Shown: positions 1 to 6,103 of the stretch, in pieces
How the letters are laid out: each line of letters begins with the position of its first letter
How positions within the stretch are numbered: the first letter of the stretch is position 1
Source: Parabacteroides hominis
Lineage (GTDB): Bacteria > Bacteroidota > Bacteroidia > Bacteroidales > Tannerellaceae
Direction: 5' to 3'
Assembly: GCF_014287585.1 (NCBI RefSeq)
Contig: NZ_JACOOJ010000066.1
Span: forward strand, 1 to 11,600
DNA: 11,600 bases
Position numbers and translations under genes: made by a program
The notes under the pieces: model-generated
Seen by the model: the letters and a program-made list of their open reading frames with translations, nothing else
What the model was told of the DNA's origin: nothing
Database searches by the model: none

Positions 1-77
1 GACGCGGATTTCGCGAATAACGCGGATAAGAAATATGTATCAGGTGTTTAATTCGCGTTATCCGCTAAATCCGCGTC
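1..77. repeat. Imperfect inverted repeat with GACGCGGATTT arms
   Basis: GACGCGGATTT at 1-11 is exactly complementary to 67-77. The pairing continues imperfectly inward through the CGCG and ATAACGCG segments, so that 1-28 pairs with about 50-77 around a loop of some 21 bases. The outer arm touches the window edge and may extend beyond it. It resembles a dispersed intergenic palindrome, but this window contains only one complete copy. Confidence 0.7.
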
Positions 78-148
78 AAGAAATCCTGTTTATTTATTTT
101 AATCTGCGTCTATCAGACTTAAACCTCGTATGTGAAGTTGCTCCTATT

Positions 149-199
149 GATGCCTGTCGCTTTCCAGAAAGGTAGGCATCGGCTGCCGAATAGATGCCT
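149..199. repeat. Three-arm competing stem (GATGCCT / AGGCATC / GATGCCT)
   Basis: AGGCATC at 174-180 can pair with GATGCCT at 149-155 or with GATGCCT at 193-199, but not with both at once. A T-run (CTTTTTCC) follows the second copy. The geometry resembles mutually exclusive hairpins, but no plus-strand gene lies within several kilobases downstream, so a regulatory role is not supported by context. Confidence 0.4.
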
Positions 200-217
200 G
201 CCTTTTTCCTGCTACCC

Positions 218-264
218 TATAGGCTTTTCCCGGACAGGCTAAAGGCTGTATTTTTTAGCCTATA
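218..264. repeat. Short inverted repeat TATAGGCT / AGCCTATA
   Basis: An exact 8-bp inverted repeat lies at 218-225 and 257-264, with related AGGCT and TATAACCTAT words between and after the arms. It is part of the repeat mosaic and no function is evident. Confidence 0.4.
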
Positions 265-362
265 ACCTATATTTTATGGGACAGGAACCAATCCAAGCCC
301 TTATATGACAAAACTGAAAACAGGGTTCACGGCGGTAAAAGACTAATGGACAGCGATTTGTT

Positions 363-498
363 GTGAAGGCTGTGAAGGCTGTGAAACCTGTTTACGATCA
401 GCCAATCCTATCGGTCGATCCCGCCTTTTTTTATCCTGCATTCACAGGGTTCACAGCAACATGCTGATCTACAGAGTCCCCCGAACAGTGTGAACCCT
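363..498. repeat. Cluster of 9-base GTGAAnnCT units in both orientations
   Basis: Three tandem units sit at 363-371, 372-380 and 381-389 (GTGAAGGCT, GTGAAGGCT, GTGAAACCT). Two inverted units sit at 441-449 and 450-458 (TTCACAGGG, TTCACAGCA), and another forward copy, GTGAACCCT, at 490-498. The forward and inverted blocks could form a long stem enclosing the T-run near 424-432. A related GGTTCAC word occurs at about 324-330. No function is evident. Confidence 0.55.
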
Positions 499-538
499 AA
501 TTAAATAAAATAACCAGGGGGTATTTAGAGGATAATCT

Positions 539-808
539 AAGAAAAACTGAACCTGTAAATGGTGATTTATCGGTGTGATCCCTATTCCCGCGCTTGACGC
601 GGGATCGCATTAGGACCGGCCATATAAATTCGATCAAGGTCTGTTCTTTTGCGATCCCGCGTCAAGCGCGGGAACAAGGCAGTTAAATCATTATTTATGT
701 TTCAAAACTAACCTCCGTTGAGTAAGTGACTGCATCACCCAATCACTGTTGAGCTAAATAAATTATCTCATTAGAAAGAATATTTGAACCGTTAAATGGT
801 GACTTATC
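539..808. repeat. Degenerate 33-bp direct repeat pair
   Basis: Bases 539-571 and 776-808 align without gaps at 27 of 33 positions. The best conserved part is the GAACC word followed by TAAATGGTGA. The copies bracket the perfect 25-bp inverted repeat at 585-674. They may be relics of a duplication or flanks of a small inserted element. Confidence 0.5.
585..674. repeat. Perfect 25-bp inverted repeat (CCCGCGCTTGACGCGGG core)
   Basis: Bases 585-609 are exactly complementary to 650-674, with 40 bases between them. Each arm also contains its own palindrome: CCCGCG, five bases, CGCGGG. The strand could therefore fold as one long stem or as two small hairpins. The composition is G+C-rich in an A+T-rich neighbourhood, as expected of a dispersed palindromic intergenic element. 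A bidirectional transcription stop downstream of the gene ending at 840 is possible but unproven. Confidence 0.75.
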
Positions 809-839
809 AGACAAATACAGAAAACTTCCTTCCTGAAGG

Positions 840-1490
840 TCAGAACCGGTGCGAATAGGTCAGGCCGATGCCGTGGCGGTAGTTGATCAGGTCGTAGACG
901 TTGAAAGTATGGTAGCGGTAATAGAGCTGGATGCAGTTCTTGGTATTCATCCGGTAATCGCAGCCTGCGGAATAGCGGATTTTATCGGCATGCATCTTCC
1001 CGTTATAGCCTACGTTGTTGAAAGGCTCGACATAGACGAAAGGCTCGAACTCCGAAGAGGCGATCCGGCAGGAGAGGGTGAGCATGCTGCGGAGGTAGTT
1101 GGTCGGATGCAGGCAATTTTTCTTGTACGTGCTCTGGAAACGTTCCCGGATTGCAATTTTAAATGCCCCGAACCGATGCGAACCGGAGGCGTACTGGTAA
1201 TACCGGTTGCGCACTTCCTCTGATGCCTTGTAGCGGACTAACGACATATAGCCGGCTCCCGCCCGTACATTCGGCAAAATGCGATAGTTGATCTCCCCGG
1301 TGTTGAGGAACCATCCGGCTTCCCTGAAGTCGTCGCGCGGACGGATATCTTCTTCCAAGATGAAAGAGAAACGTTTGTATATTTTCCCGGACAGGCTGAC
1401 TTTCAGTGCGACTCCCGTACCTTCCATCGCTAAGAGCGGAGGACATATAAATAGGAATAAGAAGGAAAAACAACAGATAATAGCTTTCAT
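840..1490 (-). CDS. DUF2490 family protein, putative outer-membrane barrel
   Basis: This 216-residue protein resembles the DUF2490 family, whose biochemical role is unknown. A signal peptide covers residues 1-21 or so, with a hydrophobic core rich in F and L and a likely cut after LLA. The rest alternates short hydrophobic and polar stretches rich in aromatic residues and arginine, as in an outer-membrane beta-barrel, and it ends YSHRF with the terminal phenylalanine favoured by the Bam assembly machinery. The gene lies 80 bp beyond the response regulator on the same strand. A TACTTTTG -7 box at 1518-1525 suggests its own promoter, although read-through from the regulator operon is possible. 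The family assignment is made from overall pattern and is fairly but not fully certain. Confidence 0.75.
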   Translation of the reverse strand: MKAIICCFSFLFLFICPPLLAMEGTGVALKVSLSGKIYKRFSFILEEDIRPRDDFREAGWFLNTGEINYRILPNVRAGAGYMSLVRYKASEEVRNRYYQYASGSHRFGAFKIAIRERFQSTYKKNCLHPTNYLRSMLTLSCRIASSEFEPFVYVEPFNNVGYNGKMHADKIRYSAGCDYRMNTKNCIQLYYRYHTFNVYDLINYRHGIGLTYSHRF

Positions 1491-1517
1491 GGCAGAATAT
1501 GGCGTTCGTTATGCTGA

Positions 1518-1525
1518 CAAAAGTA
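1518..1525 (-). promoter_or_regulatory. Bacteroidetes -7 box for the DUF2490 gene
   Basis: TACTTTTG on the minus strand matches the TAnnTTTG -7 consensus of Bacteroidetes primary sigma factors. It lies about 28 bp ahead of the ATG at 1490, leaving a leader of roughly 20 bases. I see no clear -33 TTTG at the usual distance. Confidence 0.5.
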
Positions 1526-1570
1526 TAAAAAAATGAAGTTTCTTCCGCATAAATACCTGGTAATTCCGGC

Positions 1571-2320
1571 TTATAATTTCCCTAAATAATGCTTTTCAAG
1601 GTATTCGTTGAATTTGTCCTTGTACTGGTTGCCGATCGGGATATAGGTGTCCTTGCCATATATGATGCGGTTGTTGGCGACCGCCGTTATCTTTTCCAGG
1701 TTGACGATGTAGGAGCGGTGGACGCGCATGAACCTTTCTGCCGGTAGCCGCTCCTCTAACTTCTTCATGCTTAGCAAAGTCATGACCGGCTTCTGGTCCT
1801 CGAAGAAGATACGGATATACTCGTTCTGGCTTTCCATGTAAATGATTTTATTCATGTCCAACCGGATCATCTTGTAGTCCGCCTTGATGAAGAGGTTGTT
1901 ATTGCCGTTTTCTGCCGGAACTTCCGGGGAGGCGGGTAAAGGGTGTTGTTGGATTTTCGCTTGTAGCTCGTACTGGTGCAACGCTTTATTGGCTGCTTTC
2001 AGAAACTCGTTGTAGCCGAAAGGTTTCAGCAGATAGTCGAGGGCATTCACCCGGAATCCCTCTATCGCATATTCCGTATAGGCCGTCGTGAAGATTATGA
2101 TCGGTTTGTTGACCAATGATTTGACAAAGTCGACCCCGTTCAGGTCGGGCATGTTAATGTCGGCGAAGATGAGGTCTACCGGATCTTTCGCCAACAGGTC
2201 GAGCGCTTCCAGGGCGCTGTTGCACGCTTTGACCAATTTCAGGAAAGGAACTTTCTCTATATACCCCGTCAGTTGGATAAGTGCCAGGGGTTCATCGTCT
2301 ATCGTAATACATCGTATCAT
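1571..2320 (-). CDS. LytTR-family response regulator
   Basis: A cytoplasmic DNA-binding response regulator of 249 residues, a usual length for the family. The receiver domain covers about 1-118: acidic pair D8-D9, phospho-acceptor D54 in the FADINMPD motif, switch threonine in IIFTTAY near 78-79, and K99-P100. After a proline-rich linker (about 122-140), the LytTR DNA-binding domain covers about 141-245, with the family signature FMRVHRSYIVNLEKI at 197-211. Its ATG overlaps the kinase stop as ATGA (2317-2320), indicating translational coupling with its partner. LytTR proteins bind paired imperfect direct repeats, and a candidate pair lies upstream of the kinase gene at 3501-3542. Targets cannot be named from sequence; the clc gene, the DUF2490 gene and its own operon are neighbours worth testing. 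Confidence 0.95.
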   Translation of the reverse strand: MIRCITIDDEPLALIQLTGYIEKVPFLKLVKACNSALEALDLLAKDPVDLIFADINMPDLNGVDFVKSLVNKPIIIFTTAYTEYAIEGFRVNALDYLLKPFGYNEFLKAANKALHQYELQAKIQQHPLPASPEVPAENGNNNLFIKADYKMIRLDMNKIIYMESQNEYIRIFFEDQKPVMTLLSMKKLEERLPAERFMRVHRSYIVNLEKITAVANNRIIYGKDTYIPIGNQYKDKFNEYLEKHYLGKL

Positions 2321-3438
2321 AATTGTATGGGTATTATCATAAGGACACGATATTGGTCATCCTTATTTTCTATATGCAGTGTATAATTTGTATCGTAAAG
2401 CAGGCGGAGGCGTCTCCGGGTATTTTCGAGGCCGATACCCGTGTCTCCCGTTCCCTTTGCATTGAAGTGGCTGTTTACGATCAGGCAATGCAATTCCTGG
2501 TCTTTGATCTCCATGGAAAGATGGATGAACGATTCGTTCTTGTAGCTGATGCCGTGTTTGAAAGCGTTTTCCAGGAAGGAGATGAAAAGCAGGGGCGGAA
2601 TCTGTGTGTTCGGGATTTCGCCGGGCAAGGAAATCCGGATATCCACCTGCTCCGTGTAGCGGATCTTCATCAGCTCGATGTAGTTGGAGAGGAAATGTAT
2701 CTCCTTATGCAGCGGTACGGAAGGCAGCGAAGCGTCGTAGAGGACGTATCGCATGATCTTGGACAGTTCCAGCACGGTCTTTTGCGCCTTTCCCTTGTCG
2801 ATGTCGATCAGAGCATGGATATTGTTGAGCGTGTTCATGAAGAAATGCGGGTTGATCTGGTGTTTCAGGTAAGCAAGTTCCGCCTCGGAAGTCTGCTTTT
2901 CCAAGCTCTTCATCCGATGGTCGTCGCGGATGGATTTGAACAGGAACTTGATCGCCATGTTTACCCCGATGATCAGGATGGCGATCAGGAAGTGGGGCGC
3001 AATAAACGGAGGGAGCCGGAAACCTCCCGGATCGGGCCGCTGCATCCTTTCCGGGATCATCGGTGGCCGTTCTCCCCGCACTTGTTCCCGGTCGCGGTTT
3101 TCCCACGGCGGGCGGTTGCCGTGCATCTCCTGGCCGTTCATATTCCGGATGCTGACAATGATCGTCAGCCCTACCGCGCAAATTGTGAACAACAGGTACA
3201 GCCACGATTTCTTACGGATCAGCAGGAACGGGAGCAGGATGTAATTATTGACTAAAAACAGTATCAGGAGCGGGCAGATCATCTTCCAGGCATGGAAAGC
3301 CGATTTCCAGTCGACCTCGGAGGTGTTTTCCAACTGGTTGATGTCCCATAAAGGCATGACTAAAACCACTACCCAGATGACTAAGTAGATGAAATTTTCT
3401 AATAGTTGAAGCCTGCGTTCCTGTGTTTCCATTTGCAT
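2317..3438 (-). CDS. LytS/YehU-type sensor histidine kinase
   Basis: A membrane sensor kinase of the PF06580 type, 373 residues, which should phosphorylate the adjacent LytTR regulator. Four membrane segments are seen at about 12-32, 52-74, 78-97 and 146-167. The positively charged RKK at 75-77 favours both termini inside. Between segments 3 and 4 lies an odd extracytoplasmic loop (about 98-145) rich in Arg, Pro, Met and Glu. The His_kinase motif LKHQINPHFF is at 191-200, with H198 the likely phospho-acceptor. The ATP-binding part has the N box in ENAFKHG (290-296) and the glycine box GTGDTGIGLEN (329-339). M1 and M3 are both possible starts; an AAAGGGA sequence lies just ahead of M1 and at normal spacing from M3. 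The gene overlaps the regulator by 4 bp. Confidence 0.95.
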   Translation of the reverse strand: MQMETQERRLQLLENFIYLVIWVVVLVMPLWDINQLENTSEVDWKSAFHAWKMICPLLILFLVNNYILLPFLLIRKKSWLYLLFTICAVGLTIIVSIRNMNGQEMHGNRPPWENRDREQVRGERPPMIPERMQRPDPGGFRLPPFIAPHFLIAILIIGVNMAIKFLFKSIRDDHRMKSLEKQTSEAELAYLKHQINPHFFMNTLNNIHALIDIDKGKAQKTVLELSKIMRYVLYDASLPSVPLHKEIHFLSNYIELMKIRYTEQVDIRISLPGEIPNTQIPPLLFISFLENAFKHGISYKNESFIHLSMEIKDQELHCLIVNSHFNAKGTGDTGIGLENTRRRLRLLYDTNYTLHIENKDDQYRVLMIIPIQL

Positions 3439-3464
3439 CCCTTTAATACCGGAATTGTTTTGTG

Positions 3465-3472
3465 CAAAGATA
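3465..3472 (-). promoter_or_regulatory. -7 box for the kinase-regulator operon
   Basis: TATCTTTG on the minus strand matches TAnnTTTG and lies about 27 bp ahead of the kinase ATG. A recognisable -33 TTTG is missing, so help from an activator bound at the direct repeats upstream (3501-3542) is plausible. Confidence 0.5.
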
Positions 3473-3500
3473 CGTGTTTGTCAAAAACAGGAATGGGAAA

Positions 3501-3542
3501 TCAACGAACAGGGATATTTCATCGACGAAACGGGATATTTTC
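3501..3542 (-). promoter_or_regulatory. Two phased 21-bp direct repeats, candidate LytTR operator
   Basis: Bases 3501-3521 and 3522-3542 are back-to-back direct repeats of 21 bp that agree at 16 positions. On the minus strand the shared pattern is AAATATCCC, two variable bases, then TTCGTyGA. The period equals two helical turns, so the copies present the same face of DNA. They begin about 28 bp upstream of the -7 box at 3465-3472, where an activator would sit, and touch the stop codon of the clc gene. A weaker third copy (ATTCCTGTTTTTGA, minus strand, about 3481-3494) follows at nearly the same spacing. Binding by the LytTR regulator is an inference from position and from known LytTR sites being paired direct repeats. 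Confidence 0.5.
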
Positions 3543-5082
3543 AGTAGATGTTGGCCATGCTCACCAGCGGTTCGTACAGTTTCTCTATATCCTGGGCGTC
3601 CAGTTCGATCGTGAGCTGGTCGCCCGGAAGGATGGTTTCGCCGGCAGGCGGGATGTCTTTGCGGTCGCGGTGGATATTTATGATTACGCAATGGTTGGGG
3701 AGTTCGAGCGTATCGACCTCTTTCCTGTCGAAATAGGCTCCGGCCATCACTTCCACATTCAATGTCAGCCGTTTCTGCTCCCGGAAGGCCGGTTTGTTGA
3801 TCATCTCTTCGTAGAACATCACGTTGAACGGCTTTATTTCTAATAGTTCAGTGAAATAATAGGTGAGTCCCCCTACCACGATGGAGGGATAGAAAACCTC
3901 GAAATGCCCCGTGATCTCCGTAATCAGGATAATGGCCGTGACAGGAGTGCGCACGACGGCGACCAGGAAGGCGGCCATCCCGATCAGCATGACATAGCTC
4001 ACGCTTTCCATCCCGATGATCCCGTGTTGCACCAGGATGAGGGCATAGAGTTTGCCGATCAGTCCGCCTGTCACTAAGGTCGGGATAAAGCTCCCTCCCG
4101 GCAATCCCGTGGAGAAGGAGAAAACGGTAAACACCATGTGCAGGAACATCATTCCTGCGATCCAATAGAGATTGCTGTTGCCGCCTTCCGCTTGCTGCAT
4201 CAGGAACTGTTCGCCTCCGCCGGTCAGGTCGGTGATCGTCAGGGAAATGATGTACGCCATGACCAAAAGACCTAACAGCTTGACATATTCCGGTTGCCGG
4301 ATAGCCGGGTACATCCGTTTGGCGTATAGCATCAGCAGGGAATAGAATTTGCCGAAAACCGATACGATTACGGCAAACAGGATATACAGCTTGATGTGCA
4401 GCCCCATCGGCAGGTCGGGGACGATGGCCTGTATGTCATGATACGGGTTGATCGGGAAAATCGTACTGGCGATCGCTCCGGCGACGACACCTGCCAGGAT
4501 CGTCGTAATGGCCGTTTTCGGCGCGTCGAAGCGTTCGATCGATTCGATCACCAGCGTGGCTGCGGCAAGTGGTGCGGTAAAGGCCGCCGCCAGTCCGGCG
4601 CCTGCACCTGCTGAAAGGAGTTGCTTGCGTTCGCCGCTCAGGATGTGCCCCCATTTGCCGACCAGGTCGCCTATATAGGACCCCATCTGTACGGAAGGCC
4701 CTTCGCGTCCCATCGAAAGGCCGCTGCTGAGCGTCAGGACACCGCCCGCAAACTTAGCTAAAAGTTGGCGAAGGGAATGTACATACTCGATGCGTCCGTT
4801 GATCGCGCCCCGTGTCTGTGAAATGCCTCCGCCTCCGATGTAAGGCCACCGCCTGACCATCCAGGCGACGAAGCAGAGGACTCCCCATAGGGCAAGGAAT
4901 AAGGCGATATGCTCGTACCAGGGAGGCGAAGACCGGAAGAAGTCCTTCCGCATATTGAAGAATAGTTGCAGCAAATAGTGGTAAGGAACCGCCACCAATC
5001 CGGTCAGCAGCCCCACGATCAGACTCACGAAATAGAGTCTGGCATCCACCAGCTTCAGCTTTACTATCCGATTAACCTTCAT
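3541..5082 (-). CDS. ClC-family chloride channel or H+/Cl- antiporter with C-terminal TrkA_C-like domain
   Basis: An inner-membrane anion transporter of the voltage-gated ClC family, 513 residues. The membrane part covers about 15-425. Signature segments are GGGGISQTRG near 83-92 (the GSGIP region), GREGP at 125-129 with gating glutamate E127, and GSFIP at 330-334. A soluble domain at about 435-510 resembles a TrkA_C/RCK_C regulatory domain rather than the CBS pair found in many relatives. The central Ser of GSGIP is Gly here, the residue matching the internal proton glutamate of the E. coli transporter appears to be S181 after E180 (VIESI), and the Tyr-equivalent position is N420 in KPFN. 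Channel or antiporter mode is therefore open. The ATG at 5082 follows AAAGGGGG closely. The gene follows the barrel-like gene by 67 bp and may be co-transcribed with it. Confidence 0.93.
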   Translation of the reverse strand: MKVNRIVKLKLVDARLYFVSLIVGLLTGLVAVPYHYLLQLFFNMRKDFFRSSPPWYEHIALFLALWGVLCFVAWMVRRWPYIGGGGISQTRGAINGRIEYVHSLRQLLAKFAGGVLTLSSGLSMGREGPSVQMGSYIGDLVGKWGHILSGERKQLLSAGAGAGLAAAFTAPLAAATLVIESIERFDAPKTAITTILAGVVAGAIASTIFPINPYHDIQAIVPDLPMGLHIKLYILFAVIVSVFGKFYSLLMLYAKRMYPAIRQPEYVKLLGLLVMAYIISLTITDLTGGGEQFLMQQAEGGNSNLYWIAGMMFLHMVFTVFSFSTGLPGGSFIPTLVTGGLIGKLYALILVQHGIIGMESVSYVMLIGMAAFLVAVVRTPVTAIILITEITGHFEVFYPSIVVGGLTYYFTELLEIKPFNVMFYEEMINKPAFREQKRLTLNVEVMAGAYFDRKEVDTLELPNHCVIINIHRDRKDIPPAGETILPGDQLTIELDAQDIEKLYEPLVSMANIY

Positions 5083-5114
5083 CCCCCTTTAAACAGAGAG
5101 CAAAGGCCGTTAGT

Positions 5115-5150
5115 TTAATTTTTAATTCTTAATTCTTAATTCTTAATTCT
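5115..5150 (-). repeat. Heptanucleotide tandem repeat GAATTAA x4
   Basis: On the plus strand TTAATTC occurs four times in tandem (5122-5149), preceded by a degenerate unit at 5115-5121. It starts immediately after the stop codon of the barrel-like gene and lies 33 bp ahead of the clc ATG. Seven is not a multiple of three, so the TAA in each unit places stops in all three minus-strand frames. Such an array can gain or lose units by slippage. Confidence 0.85.
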
Positions 5151-6013
5151 CAAAAGCACCTGATATACCCCAACGAATAGGTCTCATACAGATTATCCTT
5201 CATCCCGTGTGTGTACCGGAAGGAGATTATGTTTTTCTTGATCTCGTATCTGAGGTTGTTTCGCCAGTGTATGGGGCGGTCGCCGTTGTTCTCGTATCCG
5301 TAAAACCCGGCCAGGTTGGTGGCGAGCGTGAACCCCCTGTATTTGCCGGTGACCCCGACCCCGTAGGAGATGGCGTCGTTCTGGCGATGCACCATGTCGT
5401 TCGTCATCCAGCAATAGAACCCGGCGAGCGCCTGCATACGGATCAAGACCTTCCCGTCGGCACTTTTCCACAGGTTCCGGCCTACGTTTACATCGAGCCA
5501 GTAGGAAGCGGCGTCGGTAAAACGGGCGTCGCACAGGCGGCCTCCGCTGGCCGTCTTGATGTTGGCGCTGATGGTCGCGTCCACCCATTTCTCGCTTTTC
5601 AGGACTTGGAAAAAGGAGCTGATAACGATGTCGCCGTTATATTTGATCGGGCTTTCCGTCTCCACGGCAAAACGTTCGTCGCGCGTTTCCGGCGTCATCT
5701 TATATTTTTCCTTGAAGCACCAGTTCACTTCGATTCCCGCACGCCCCCTGAAGAACGGCAGCAGGGCGCGCCCCACGATGTCCCAGGTCTTGTCGCCCGT
5801 ATAATAATGGTATTCGCCCCGTACTTCCACCTCGTACCGTTCGCTCACCTGTCCGTCCCTCATTTCCGGGATCGGGAAAGCGTTCGGACCGAAATAGCGC
5901 GGGGAATAGATGAGCAGTTCTGTCTTGTCGCGCCAACTGTCGGCATGGCTGTCGGCTACGGAAAAAGCAAATACGAATGTTATCAGTAGTATTCGGGATA
6001 AATGTTTCATCAT
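5150..6013 (-). CDS. Putative outer-membrane beta-barrel protein of unknown function
   Basis: I do not recognise a named family with confidence. The likely product is 287 residues from the ATG at 6013 (or 286 from the next codon, also ATG). A longer reading to 6112 is rejected because it would cross the promoter and add a non-signal leader. Residues 2-24 form a signal peptide with a Leu/Ile/Phe core ending near SHADS. The mature part alternates aromatic and polar residues in many short strands and ends GYIRCF with a terminal phenylalanine, both typical of outer-membrane barrels. Its fold looks similar to the DUF2490 protein at 840-1490, though the two are not obviously related. A TACTTTTG -7 box lies at 6037-6044. 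The clc gene follows after 67 bp on the same strand. Confidence 0.7.
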   Translation of the reverse strand: MMKHLSRILLITFVFAFSVADSHADSWRDKTELLIYSPRYFGPNAFPIPEMRDGQVSERYEVEVRGEYHYYTGDKTWDIVGRALLPFFRGRAGIEVNWCFKEKYKMTPETRDERFAVETESPIKYNGDIVISSFFQVLKSEKWVDATISANIKTASGGRLCDARFTDAASYWLDVNVGRNLWKSADGKVLIRMQALAGFYCWMTNDMVHRQNDAISYGVGVTGKYRGFTLATNLAGFYGYENNGDRPIHWRNNLRYEIKKNIISFRYTHGMKDNLYETYSLGYIRCF

Positions 6014-6036
6014 GGATGTATTTTTTCTTAAGGCCA

Positions 6037-6044
6037 CAAAAGTA
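6037..6044 (-). promoter_or_regulatory. -7 box for the barrel-like gene
   Basis: TACTTTTG on the minus strand matches TAnnTTTG, about 24 bp ahead of the ATG at 6013. This supports the short start over the upstream one at 6112. It is only 20 bp from the opposing box at 6065-6072. Confidence 0.55.
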
Positions 6045-6064
6045 CATATTTCATATTGATTTAG

Positions 6065-6072
6065 TACATTTG
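6065..6072 (+). promoter_or_regulatory. -7 box for the ThuA-domain gene
   Basis: TACATTTG matches TAnnTTTG and lies 31 bp ahead of the ATG at 6104, giving a leader of about 25 bases. The 11-base context AGTACATTTGC is identical to that of the box at 10423-10430. No clear -33 element is seen. Confidence 0.55.
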
Positions 6073-6103
6073 CCTCAAACAAATCTTTAAACCATAAAAT
6101 ACC

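Larger units (their letters stand above)
1..839. other. Gene-free, repeat-rich intergenic region
   Basis: No credible coding region is seen on either strand over these 839 bases. The stretch is a mosaic of inverted and direct repeats, listed separately: a long imperfect palindrome at 1-77, competing short stems at 149-199, an 8-bp inverted repeat at 218-225/257-264, 9-base tandem units at 363-389 with inverted copies at 441-458, a perfect 25-bp inverted repeat at 585-674, and a degenerate 33-bp direct repeat at 539-571/776-808. The nearest gene ends at 840 and points into the region, so most of it is 3' flank. A small RNA cannot be ruled out from sequence alone. Confidence 0.75.

Noticed and set aside
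149..199. Riboswitch or attenuator
   Set aside because: Competing stems exist, but no gene lies downstream on the plus strand for kilobases, and no known riboswitch core is visible.
818..840. Terminator after the DUF2490 gene
   Set aside because: Only a weak CCTTC/GAAGG pairing with a two-base loop is seen, without a proper T-run.
2323..3255. Long plus-strand open frame (310 codons) opposite the histidine kinase
   Set aside because: It is antisense to a kinase with all expected motifs, and its translation has no recognisable domain; it arises from codon bias on the other strand.
5207..5989. Plus-strand open frame of 260 codons opposite the barrel-like gene
   Set aside because: Shadow frame; the minus-strand product has a signal peptide, a barrel pattern and a promoter, and this one has none.
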